A stretch of DNA of 57,614 nucleotides from a virus. Made by a program: the position numbers and the translations under genes. Below are positions 1 through 8,800 of the stretch, in pieces. Numbering within the stretch: the stretch's first letter is position 1; the number at the start of each line of letters is the position of its first letter. Below the pieces are notes generated by a model. The model had not been told where the DNA came from, ran no database searches, and worked only from the letters and a program-made list of their open reading frames with translations. The stretch is taken from positions 1 to 57,614 of IMG/VR virus record IMGVR_UViG_3300028844_006223, one strand, 5' to 3'.

Positions 1-1224
1 ATGAAATCATTTAGTACATATTTAAAAGATACATTTATATTTTCAGAAGGGGGAAATTGCCCCGTGATCTCAAGGGAAACAGGTAAGGTCTTAGCCTCTG
101 CTGACCGAGTTGATATGAGCAAGGTCAATCGTGGTCAACTACAAAGTCATTTGATCAGTTTGTTCAAGGTTCTCAACACAAAGTTTCAAGCTAAGAACAA
201 AGAACCAATTTGGAAAAACTTTGAAGTTGTAACATCAGGACGGGCATTCAATGGTTCAAGTGAACATTTCATGGACAAAGAAATCAGTGATGAAGAATTT
301 CGAGAAGAAAAGAAAACAATGGGAGATGTTGATATCACCATTCCTCACAAATATCTCAAGCCATTGTTTGATTTGCTTGCTGACCATGAGAATCAAAGAC
401 TAACAAAAGATTTCATCTACCTTGGTCAGAACAAGAAAGAACAGCATGGTCATCAAATCAATGCCGTCTTTCAATTGCAAGAACCAAAAATCAACATGCA
501 GATTGATTTTGAAGGAACTGGATATACAGACAAGGATGAGCCTGATGAGTTTGCAAAGTTCTCACATAGTTCAAACTGGGAAGATGTTCGTGCGGGTATC
601 AAGGGCTTAGGACACAAGCATTTGCTTGTAAACATTGCTCGAGCACTGTCTGAGATCAAAAATGCAGTGGTGTTGACACCATCATCACCAGTTGAACCTC
701 CAGAAAAAATCAAGATTTCAAAGTCAGCCTCTGCACAAATGCCTACCAACCTAGCCTTTTCTGTTGATCGTGGTGTTCGTACAAAGTATGAGCCTGTCAA
801 AAATTCAAAAGGAGAGCTTGTTAAAGTTGATGGTAAGCAGGCTTTTCGTGAGCTTGCTACTTCCGATAGCAAATATGAAACAAACGTGCCAGCAATCTAT
901 ACAATGATATTTAATGAGAAGCCAGACAATGAGGACCTATCAAACTTTCGAAGCCTCTCTGGTATTTTAAGATTGTTCAAGAAACATAATGTTGAGAAAC
1001 GTTTGGTTGAAAATGTCTTTCGGTTCATGATTGATAAAAGTTTCTTTGGTAGAGGCTCGCAAGGTACAGATTCAAAGAGTGCAGAAAATGATTATGAAGT
1101 TAAGATGACGATTCTAAATAAAATGATTCAAGAATTTCCATATTTAAAATCAATTCTTGAAAGTAAAGAAAAACAAATTAAAGCATACGTTGATAATTAT
1201 AAAACAGTAGAGAAAAAAGACTAA
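1..1224 (+). CDS. Candidate injected nucleotidyltransferase with capsid-targeting-like N-terminus
   Basis: A 407-residue protein. Residues 1-17 (M-K-S-F-S-T-Y-L-K-D... F-S-E-G) match the N-terminal pattern shared by several proteins here and by T4 internal head proteins. The body looks like a Pol-beta-type nucleotidyltransferase: T-S-G at 78-80 followed by N-G-S-S, then G-D-V-D at 108-111 supplying two metal-binding aspartates, and a third candidate aspartate in M-Q-I-D-F-E near 169. The rest is helical and charged with no domain I recognise. The next gene starts on the last base of its stop codon (TAATG), so the two are probably co-translated. The ATG is the first base of the window, so no ribosome site can be checked. 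The fold call is inference from the motif pattern, and the substrate is unknown. Confidence 0.75.
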   Translation: MKSFSTYLKDTFIFSEGGNCPVISRETGKVLASADRVDMSKVNRGQLQSHLISLFKVLNTKFQAKNKEPIWKNFEVVTSGRAFNGSSEHFMDKEISDEEFREEKKTMGDVDITIPHKYLKPLFDLLADHENQRLTKDFIYLGQNKKEQHGHQINAVFQLQEPKINMQIDFEGTGYTDKDEPDEFAKFSHSSNWEDVRAGIKGLGHKHLLVNIARALSEIKNAVVLTPSSPVEPPEKIKISKSASAQMPTNLAFSVDRGVRTKYEPVKNSKGELVKVDGKQAFRELATSDSKYETNVPAIYTMIFNEKPDNEDLSNFRSLSGILRLFKKHNVEKRLVENVFRFMIDKSFFGRGSQGTDSKSAENDYEVKMTILNKMIQEFPYLKSILESKEKQIKAYVDNYKTVEKKD

Positions 1225-2801
1225 TGAAATCCTTCCGCAATTTTTTTATTCGCTCAGATTTTTTTGTTGAGGCTGCAAGTGATTCAATGCTTGACATTTC
1301 AATTCCAAATGCAGATAAAACTTTTAATGGCAAACTTCATTTATTTTTTGATACAGAATTTAAGATTGAAGAAAAAACAGACGGTGTAAAGCTTACATTG
1401 TTTCGTAATGATGAGGCATATAATCCAAAAGATTTTAGTGCAAATTGGATTGTAGCTTATAAAAACAATGTCTTACATCCAAATGAATTCAAAAAGACCA
1501 ACACCAAGAAAGTTGTCAAGTCAGGTATTGGTGTCACACAATACAAATTAGTGTTTGAACATCTCAAAGCAATTCATAAGAATCTTGAATCAGTACCAAA
1601 GAATACAGAATTCTTTATTGAATTTCTGATGACAAAACCAACCTTGACTAGATCATATGATCATAAGCATGGAATGATTTTGATTGGATATTCTCACAAT
1701 GTAACTGTAGAAACTCAGACAGAGTTTCGCCTCTACACAAAAGACGCAAAGTTAAATCAAAAGCAGAATGAACATTATGCTGAATTACTTGAACTTGATC
1801 TACCAGCACAATTGTTCAAAGGGAAAGTTGACACTTTTGAAAACTTGCTTCGAGGTGTAGAAAACTCAAATCTAAAATCTGCAGTCAACAAGCATAAGAC
1901 AGACCTCAAGGATTTATACAAGAGGTCTGATTGGGATGACCTATATCAGAAAATCAAAGAAATCTTTTTGTCAGTCACAAGTTTCTATGGCGGAACTACA
2001 GAAGGTGTAGTCTTGCATGATGTGAATTCAGGAAAGATTTACAAGTTTCTACAAGCAGATCAACATGATAAAGAAACAAGACAAAAAGTAAAAGACAAAT
2101 ATAAAATGTCAAAGGAAGAAGAGAACAAGTATTATGAGCAATTAAAAGAGATTGCAACTGACATTTTAAACGAGATTGATTTGGATAGACCATTTACACA
2201 AGTGATTGACGAAGTATCTGCTGCCGTGCAGAAGGTGAAGTTTCCTCAAAAACTTCATGCAAAGAAAAATGACCATCAAGTTCGTGAAGATTTGCATTTG
2301 ACAACCAAAATGAAATATGAAAAAATGCTGAAAGGTTGGGCAGGTGTTGTGGGTAAATTCCGAATCATCACGAAAGAACATGTGAAAATGATTGAATATG
2401 CTGTTGAAAAATATAAAGGTGCAACTGTCATGCTTGTTACTGGCGCCCGTGATAAGAAGCTTGCACAGGTGAATATGGAAATCCTAAAAGAAATTTTCAA
2501 TGGTAAACCTGTAGAAATAATCTCAGGATCAAATGGTAATATTATCTCTCTGGAAAGAAAGACAAGAAATCCAATTGTTACTTATGTGTGTGGTCCAGAT
2601 CGTGAAGAGGACTATAAAAAACAATTAGAGAATGCAAACAATGATTCTGTTGTCGATGTGTATGATAGTGGTAAGAGAGATTCAGTTTCTGCCTCATTAG
2701 CAGAAAAGATGGTACGAAGAGGTGATATGCAACAAGTCAAACGCATTGTACATCCTGTTGCATATGAACATATTGATAAGTGGAGAAATTTTTATCTTTG
2801 A
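1224..2801 (+). CDS. Fusion of ligase-type nucleotidyltransferase and NMNAT-like domain, capsid-targeting-like N-terminus
   Basis: A 525-residue protein. The N-terminus M-K-S-F-R-N-F-F... F-F-V-E-A matches the shared internal-protein-like pattern, with a possible cleavage after E16. Residues about 45-280 carry motifs of the DNA/RNA ligase and capping-enzyme superfamily: K51-T-D-G (motif I, the lysine that would be adenylylated), an F-F-I-E-F strand near 130 (motif III), E260-G-V-V-L (motif IV) and Y-K-F near 273-275 (motif V). Residues about 375-510 resemble a HIGH-type nucleotidyltransferase (NMNAT family), with G-K-F at 377-379, H386 and S-A-S-L-A-E-K-M near 489, which recalls the usual S-A-T-x-I-R motif. 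It could belong to RNA repair or be an injected modifying enzyme. The motif matches are visible; the activity is inferred. Confidence 0.7.
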   Translation: MKSFRNFFIRSDFFVEAASDSMLDISIPNADKTFNGKLHLFFDTEFKIEEKTDGVKLTLFRNDEAYNPKDFSANWIVAYKNNVLHPNEFKKTNTKKVVKSGIGVTQYKLVFEHLKAIHKNLESVPKNTEFFIEFLMTKPTLTRSYDHKHGMILIGYSHNVTVETQTEFRLYTKDAKLNQKQNEHYAELLELDLPAQLFKGKVDTFENLLRGVENSNLKSAVNKHKTDLKDLYKRSDWDDLYQKIKEIFLSVTSFYGGTTEGVVLHDVNSGKIYKFLQADQHDKETRQKVKDKYKMSKEEENKYYEQLKEIATDILNEIDLDRPFTQVIDEVSAAVQKVKFPQKLHAKKNDHQVREDLHLTTKMKYEKMLKGWAGVVGKFRIITKEHVKMIEYAVEKYKGATVMLVTGARDKKLAQVNMEILKEIFNGKPVEIISGSNGNIISLERKTRNPIVTYVCGPDREEDYKKQLENANNDSVVDVYDSGKRDSVSASLAEKMVRRGDMQQVKRIVHPVAYEHIDKWRNFYL

Positions 2802-3136
2802 TTGAACAACTGTGAAAAGTTTTTAAATGCCATTGGTATTCGATATTGATGTCCATTATAAAAATTCAAAATAGTTTCAATTGTTTCTGTTTGTGCTGAA
2901 GAAGTTTTGTTTTCTTCAATGAATTGAATATTATATAAATTGATATAAGTTTTGTCTGTTCCAAATTCAAATGATTTGAAATGAATTTCAAGTTCTCCTA
3001 AATCAATGTCATTCTCATTATCAATATGATAAGTAGCAATTTGAGAAAAATAAGCTGTGACGCCATTTTCTGCTTCAACAATCACGTTTGCATTTGAAAA
3101 ATTAAAAAAATTATTTTCGGTTTCAATCAGGACCAT
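2792..3136 (-). CDS. Hypothetical protein, 114 residues
   Basis: An isolated minus-strand gene that fills the otherwise empty 410 bases between the ligase-like gene and the tail genes. It overlaps the end of the upstream plus-strand gene by 10 bases, tail to tail. The start ATG is preceded by A-A-A-A-G-G-T at good ribosome-site spacing. The protein is rich in Asn, Phe, Ile and Glu with alternating beta-like segments and no motif I recognise. It faces the late promoter of the tail genes head to head. Confidence 0.5.
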   Translation of the reverse strand: MVLIETENNFFNFSNANVIVEAENGVTAYFSQIATYHIDNENDIDLGELEIHFKSFEFGTDKTYINLYNIQFIEENKTSSAQTETIETILNFYNGHQYRIPMAFKNFSQLFNQR

Positions 3137-3159
3137 AATTACCTTTTACTTTAAAGTTA

Positions 3160-3167
3160 TATAAATA
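3160..3167 (+). promoter_or_regulatory. T4-type late promoter TATAAATA
   Basis: An exact match to the T4 late promoter box TATAAATA, followed by C, 44 bases upstream of the first tail-collar gene. Five other boxes of the form NATAAATA lie 31 to 47 bases upstream of gene starts in this window. Confidence 0.7.
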
Positions 3168-3211
3168 CTGTTATGAAAATCTTATAAACTTATATTCTTA
3201 TATATGTAGCT

Positions 3212-4459
3212 ATGCCAATAAATTTAAATACAAATACAACCCCAGTCACCGCATATGATAAAGTAACGGAGTTTGCTGGAATACAACGACCAGCGACAAT
3301 GTTAACAGTTAAAAAGTCAATGGGAAATATTCGTTCTGGTGTAACAGCCGGTTCAATTCCAGAAAAAGCCGAACTTATTCTAATGACAGATGATGCTGGT
3401 GATATCAATGGTGAAATACGAATTGGTACAGGAAATCGTGGTGCTGTTTACTATACAACTGGAGTTGCTGATAACTCATTTCCAAGTGGTGAAGAAGAGT
3501 TTTATCCACTAACATCTTCTGGTGATCCAATTAATAACAACACCTTACCTTTGTATCAAGTTGGTGCGTTGATTTATTTTGCAGGACCAGAACCTCCTGT
3601 AGGATATTTATTTTGTAACGGTGGTGTTTATGAATCAGCACTATACCCAGAATTAGCAACTTTTCTTGGTAAAGAATTTGAAGTAAGTGCAACACAATTT
3701 CGTGTTCCTGATTACACAAACACAATGGGTCAAGAAGGTTCACGATATCAAGGTGGACTGTTTATTCGTTTATTAAATCAAGGTGGTCCTACTGTTGCTA
3801 ATAACAATCCAGATTATATTGATACTATTCTTGATGTTAATCAATATGGTGATTATCTACCTCACAGCGGAAATACATTTGTTGTAGACCGTCAATACGG
3901 ATCAATTCAACAAGAAAGTTATATTTCTCATAATCATAAACTACTTACAACAAATGTATCTGATACAGAAGAATCACATAGTCACAGATACTTTGGTGCG
4001 TATGGTGCAACCGATGGGTATTATCTAGGAAGAATTGATGGTGAACAAGCAATTAGTGGAGATGGATATAAAATTTCAGAAAGAGATCCAATTACTAGTT
4101 TTATAATCTATAGCGGTCTTGCAACAACAGATCAAGGTGGTGCGCCAGGAGCACAAGATTTTTTTGTTGGATCTTCAGAAGCATTTAAACCAAATCCTAC
4201 CTATGATACACAATCTTATAATTTTCCAGTTGATTTAGGACTTTTAGCTAGTAAGTATCCAATGGAAGGTGTAAGTCCCGGACAAGATATGCAAATTGGA
4301 GATCACTTGCATTCGGGATGGATTGGACACGGACCATCATTAACTGATAATACGCATAATACTATTCATTATACTACAACTACAACTGGAAATACTTGGA
4401 GTAATCAAGGCGAAACACAACCTAGAAATTATTCAGTTTTATTTTGTATTAAATATTAA
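3212..4459 (+). CDS. Tail fibre or adhesin with phage tail-collar domain (1 of 3)
   Basis: A 415-residue virion protein, the first of three tandem genes of one architecture. Residues about 116-170 form a phage tail-collar domain like that of T4 gp12: V-G-A-L-I-Y-F-A-G, then P-P-V-G-Y-L-F-C-N-G-G, Y-P-E-L-A, and F-R-V-P-D-Y. Downstream are H-x-H motifs (S-H-N-H-K, S-H-S-H-R, D-H-L-H-S), the kind of site used by T4 gp12 and gp37 to bind metal in the trimeric receptor-binding tip. The C-terminus R-N-Y-S-V-L-F-C-I-K-Y resembles the C-terminal motif of collar proteins and its tandem neighbours. Read from the late promoter at 3160. Which fibre it belongs to cannot be told. Confidence 0.8.
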   Translation: MPINLNTNTTPVTAYDKVTEFAGIQRPATMLTVKKSMGNIRSGVTAGSIPEKAELILMTDDAGDINGEIRIGTGNRGAVYYTTGVADNSFPSGEEEFYPLTSSGDPINNNTLPLYQVGALIYFAGPEPPVGYLFCNGGVYESALYPELATFLGKEFEVSATQFRVPDYTNTMGQEGSRYQGGLFIRLLNQGGPTVANNNPDYIDTILDVNQYGDYLPHSGNTFVVDRQYGSIQQESYISHNHKLLTTNVSDTEESHSHRYFGAYGATDGYYLGRIDGEQAISGDGYKISERDPITSFIIYSGLATTDQGGAPGAQDFFVGSSEAFKPNPTYDTQSYNFPVDLGLLASKYPMEGVSPGQDMQIGDHLHSGWIGHGPSLTDNTHNTIHYTTTTTGNTWSNQGETQPRNYSVLFCIKY

Positions 4460-4470
4460 AGGACTTACCA

Positions 4471-5826
4471 ATGGCTGGTATACAAAAAATTAGTTCCGGT
4501 ATCATTCAAAAAGGTTTATCTGTTGACAATAGAGATAAAGTTAAAGCAGCAGGTGAAGTTTTTATTTCATTGAAAGAAACAAATCCACCTCAGTTTGATG
4601 GTGGTGGTAATCGTATCAATAAGGTTACTGGTGATATTCGTGTACATGATGGTAAGACTCCCGGTGGTATTTCAACACCTCCTCCAGGAACAGTAGCACA
4701 TATACTGACAGAAAAAGATCCTGATTTTCAAGATGAAACACATCCTGCGTCAGTAAAACCAAAATACGGATTTAAAACGCCTGACGGTTGGATGTATTGT
4801 GATGGTAGACTATTAGATAAAGACGATTTTGGTGCATTGTATGCCGCTATTGGAGATACTTGGAATGATCCAAATACAGTGATACCATCAACTCATTTTC
4901 AAATACCAGATTTTCGTGGATACTTTTTAAGATGTTATAAGAATCAACGTGTAAGTGGTGAGTTTGGAATCGGATCAAAAAGGATAGACACTATAACAAA
5001 ACATGGACATCATATTATTACAGGACTTGGTGGTGCACATACACACCAATATCGCAAATGGGATATTGATTTAAGTCTTGATCCACCACATTTGCCCGGT
5101 GGTTCAAAAGTTGATTCTGTTGATGGTTTGAATTACTCAGGTACATATGTTGTACAAAGACGTGGAAATCGTAACGAAGAGTATGAAGAACAAAAGGTTG
5201 AAGAACTTTGGAAGAAAAATATTATTGGTGGTTTACATGCATGGAACATGCACTATTTACCAGGTGAAGCAATGCCTCCAGTTTATGGTGCAAATCCTTT
5301 ATATAAAGCAGATTTTTTTACGGGTGAAATGAATTCTCCTGGAGTGAATGGAATTCAAGAGGGTAATATGTATGGATATGAACCTACATCCTCCATTTCA
5401 ACAACCGCTGCAACAGAAACATTTATTGGTGGTACTCATACTGAACCTGTATTAAAGTCTGGTGTACATCGTAAATGGGTTAAAGCTGATTATCCTAATT
5501 CAGGACAACCAATATTTGATTTTGAAGATCACTATGCAAGAACAGGTACTTCATCACTTGATCCAAAACCAGATTATGTTGTAGTTGGCGATAACACTTC
5601 TTTTCCTGTTGATGTACCTCAACAACATTTACATGAAGTTGCAACAGGATTTTCTATAGGAACTTATCCAGCAAATACAACTATTGAAATGACACCTTCA
5701 AATACATATGCACAAACTACAAAAACCTATCTTGATCCAGGATTTGTGCAGCCAACTCTTATTGGACCTGACGAAGAACAAGGATTTCCAACAAACATTA
5801 AATTACCAACATTCATTAAGTATTAA
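4471..5826 (+). CDS. Tail fibre or adhesin with phage tail-collar domain (2 of 3)
   Basis: A 451-residue paralogue of the preceding protein, 11 bases downstream. The collar domain spans about 68-155: G-I-S-T-P-P-P-G-T, then T-P-D-G-W-M-Y-C-D-G-R, L-Y-A-A-I-G-D-T-W, and F-Q-I-P-D-F-R-G-Y-F-L-R. This is closer to the textbook collar motif than its neighbour. H-x-H metal-site candidates follow (K-H-G-H-H, A-H-T-H-Q, Q-H-L-H-E). It ends in K-L-P-T-F-I-K-Y. Expected to be a trimeric virion protein that touches the host surface. Confidence 0.8.
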   Translation: MAGIQKISSGIIQKGLSVDNRDKVKAAGEVFISLKETNPPQFDGGGNRINKVTGDIRVHDGKTPGGISTPPPGTVAHILTEKDPDFQDETHPASVKPKYGFKTPDGWMYCDGRLLDKDDFGALYAAIGDTWNDPNTVIPSTHFQIPDFRGYFLRCYKNQRVSGEFGIGSKRIDTITKHGHHIITGLGGAHTHQYRKWDIDLSLDPPHLPGGSKVDSVDGLNYSGTYVVQRRGNRNEEYEEQKVEELWKKNIIGGLHAWNMHYLPGEAMPPVYGANPLYKADFFTGEMNSPGVNGIQEGNMYGYEPTSSISTTAATETFIGGTHTEPVLKSGVHRKWVKADYPNSGQPIFDFEDHYARTGTSSLDPKPDYVVVGDNTSFPVDVPQQHLHEVATGFSIGTYPANTTIEMTPSNTYAQTTKTYLDPGFVQPTLIGPDEEQGFPTNIKLPTFIKY

Positions 5827-5831
5827 AGGTC

Positions 5832-8800
5832 ATGGCTAATATTAAAGATATCGCACCAGAGTATGAATATGGTTCAAATCGAACCACACAAACACAAATA
5901 CAAACTGATGCTGGAATTTCGGGGACACTTGGATTGCAAATGCTTCAAACAACTAGTGTTCGTGTAGCCAACGCAAGAACGTATCCATCTCGTTTGCCCT
6001 CTTCAGATCCATCAGCCTTTCGTGTAGGTCCTCAAGGTCAAATTACAATGTCGAGTGACCTATATCCGGCATCATTTTATGCACCAGCATATCCAGGTGC
6101 AGGACAAATTGAAATAGGTCCTATTGGTACATTTGAAACTGTAGAACTCAAGGGTAGAGGGACTGTAGATCCAGCAAACTTTTTTTATCTAACATCAGAT
6201 ACTAAAGTACAAGATCCTTTAAACGTAGAAGCTCCTGCAGGAATATCAACACCTCCGACTGGCACAATGGGATTTTTTCCTGTAAATAAAGTACCAATGG
6301 GTTGGATTACATTAGGTGGTTCTACAAGATATATCTATAAGAGAGCATATACTTATCGTTACATACCAACAAATACAATATTATCACCTTCTGATCCTTT
6401 AATTGGTTCTGATCCTGCTAACTGCATCCCAGCATTTGCAAATACAGAATATACAGCAATTTATAATATTCTAAAAAGTTGGGATCTAGTTGGTCTCGAA
6501 ACCGCAAGTATGTATGAATTAGTATTTGCAACAAAGAATCCTTTTTCTGGATACTTTGTAAGAACTGCTAATCCAACATTTGAAGGTATCGCACAGAATA
6601 CACATCCATTTGAAACTGAAGGACAGTATATGTCTAACCACTCTCATGATGGTTATACATATCCCAACTATGCTTCACCAATTAATACTTATCATGCTTC
6701 ATCAAAATTACCATTAGTAAACAATTATTTAATTGATGATTTAGCTGGATCAAAAGTACCAGACACAACCACGGTAAATTGGGGTAGTGTTTGGGCAGGT
6801 GGTGCAACAGCAAATAGTAGTTATTTTCATACCAATAAAGATTTAGGACATGATATTCGTCTGTTCTCTTATCGAAAAACAAATGGTACTGTATTAGTTT
6901 ATGATTCTGAAGAAGAGTTGAAACCAGCAGATATGAATCCAATCACATGGGTTGATGGTAGACAAAACGGATTACCAACCATATTAAATTGGAACGAAAA
7001 TATTGATCTAACAATTGATATTCATCAACAATTTTCGCAACTAACTAATACTTCATATCAACCTTTATATAATAAAGGAAATAATTATGCTAGCCAATTT
7101 GATTATATTGCTCTAGAATACTGTCATCCTACAATATTTGGAAAGTATGATTATTTCGGTAAACTTGAACCAGTTGCTAATGAACAAATTCAATATGAAT
7201 TATTTTTTGAAAAATATACCGCTGGTGGTGGACCATCTAATTTTACATTGAAATTTTGGAATTGGAAAGGTACTCGTTTACTAATTATTGACAATGGTGG
7301 TCCAGAAATTGAAAAAGCATTTAGAGGTATAGGTAATCAATGGGCACATGCTCCTACATGGAATAGTAGTATTAAGATATGTGATTTGAATATCTATGAC
7401 ATATATCGTTATGCAATGTTATTTGGTATTCAACCAAGTACATATGGTGCATATCTACCATCAAAATTGAAAATTTGGATTCGTCCAAATGTTAATGGTG
7501 TTCAATTCACAAATACACATGATTTATCTTTAGTGTATAAAGACTTAAATCATGTTACACATGATGCTGAATTAAAAGAAGATTATTTGAAAAAAGTCTT
7601 ATCCGCTGGAATTTACCATATTGCAAATAATACTCGAAGTAATGTTCCATCAATACCTTATGCAAATCGTAAATGGAATCCAATTACATCTCAATTTGAA
7701 CCAAGTCCATCAATTCATACAATTGAAGTCCGATCACTTGATAACAGTTTAAATTTAGATAAAGGACGAACATCTTATCATGTTGAAAGAGTAAACCGAT
7801 GGAATAATGCAGATACAGATTACTATAACCGAAGAGGTTTCTATGAGCCACACCTTGGTAATTTAGTTTATGCAAACTCAGATTTTGGTGTTGCAAATAC
7901 CAATCAAAGAATTGGTACAAGTTACATGTTCAACTACCGATATACTTTTGGTTCAGAATGGGGACAAGAAGGATACACTGTAACACCACCAAATGTTTTA
8001 CCTACATGGGCTCATGATGCAGGTTCTGTATTTGCTCAGAGTACATTGAAAGATGTTGCTCCATTTACAGTAATTGATCATGCTAACATTCAACATAGTG
8101 TAATCAATTATGATACACATGTTCATACAAGAATTAAAACATATCATCGTTCATTGGTAGACCGAAGACTTGACCGAAAACAAAGTTCACCTATTCTGGG
8201 TTGGCAAAGAAATCCTTCTGGATATGTGCGTACAATTGGGCCGGAAGGTCTTGCAATTTCTGGTCTTCCAAAAACAAGTACATCATCAACTGTACTAAGT
8301 CCAAAAAAATCAAGATGGGTAATCAAAAAAGATTTTAGCAAATCATTATCAGATGCCTCAGCATTTCCAAATGCTGCACAAGGTAATGATTCATCTGTAA
8401 CTGTTGGTAGCTCAGGTTCACCAAGTGAGACAAAGCCAACAGGATTTCCTTATGAAACTTGGGATAAGAATAGATTTAATAAATTAAATTCATTACCAAG
8501 TTTCAATCAATTATGGAATGCAAATCCTGACGGTACAATTACTGCAAACTATTCTACAGAAGCAGAAGACAATAATCCTATTGAAACAGGTGGAAGTAAC
8601 CCATCTTTTGATGATCCAACAAATACACCTGGTATTAGTTTTCAACAAGGTACAAAACCTTATCATGTTCCAAATTGGAGATTTCGAAGATTACGAGCAA
8701 GCTACAACGGTGGTGGTGATGATTCTATAGTTTCTCAACACAACTCTTCTAATTCTGATACGGGTGTATCACCATATGTTAATCCATCAGATCTTTCTGA

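Noticed and set aside
471-872. 133-codon minus-strand open frame
   Set aside because: Fully inside the nucleotidyltransferase gene, opposite to its operon, with no motif or start signal.
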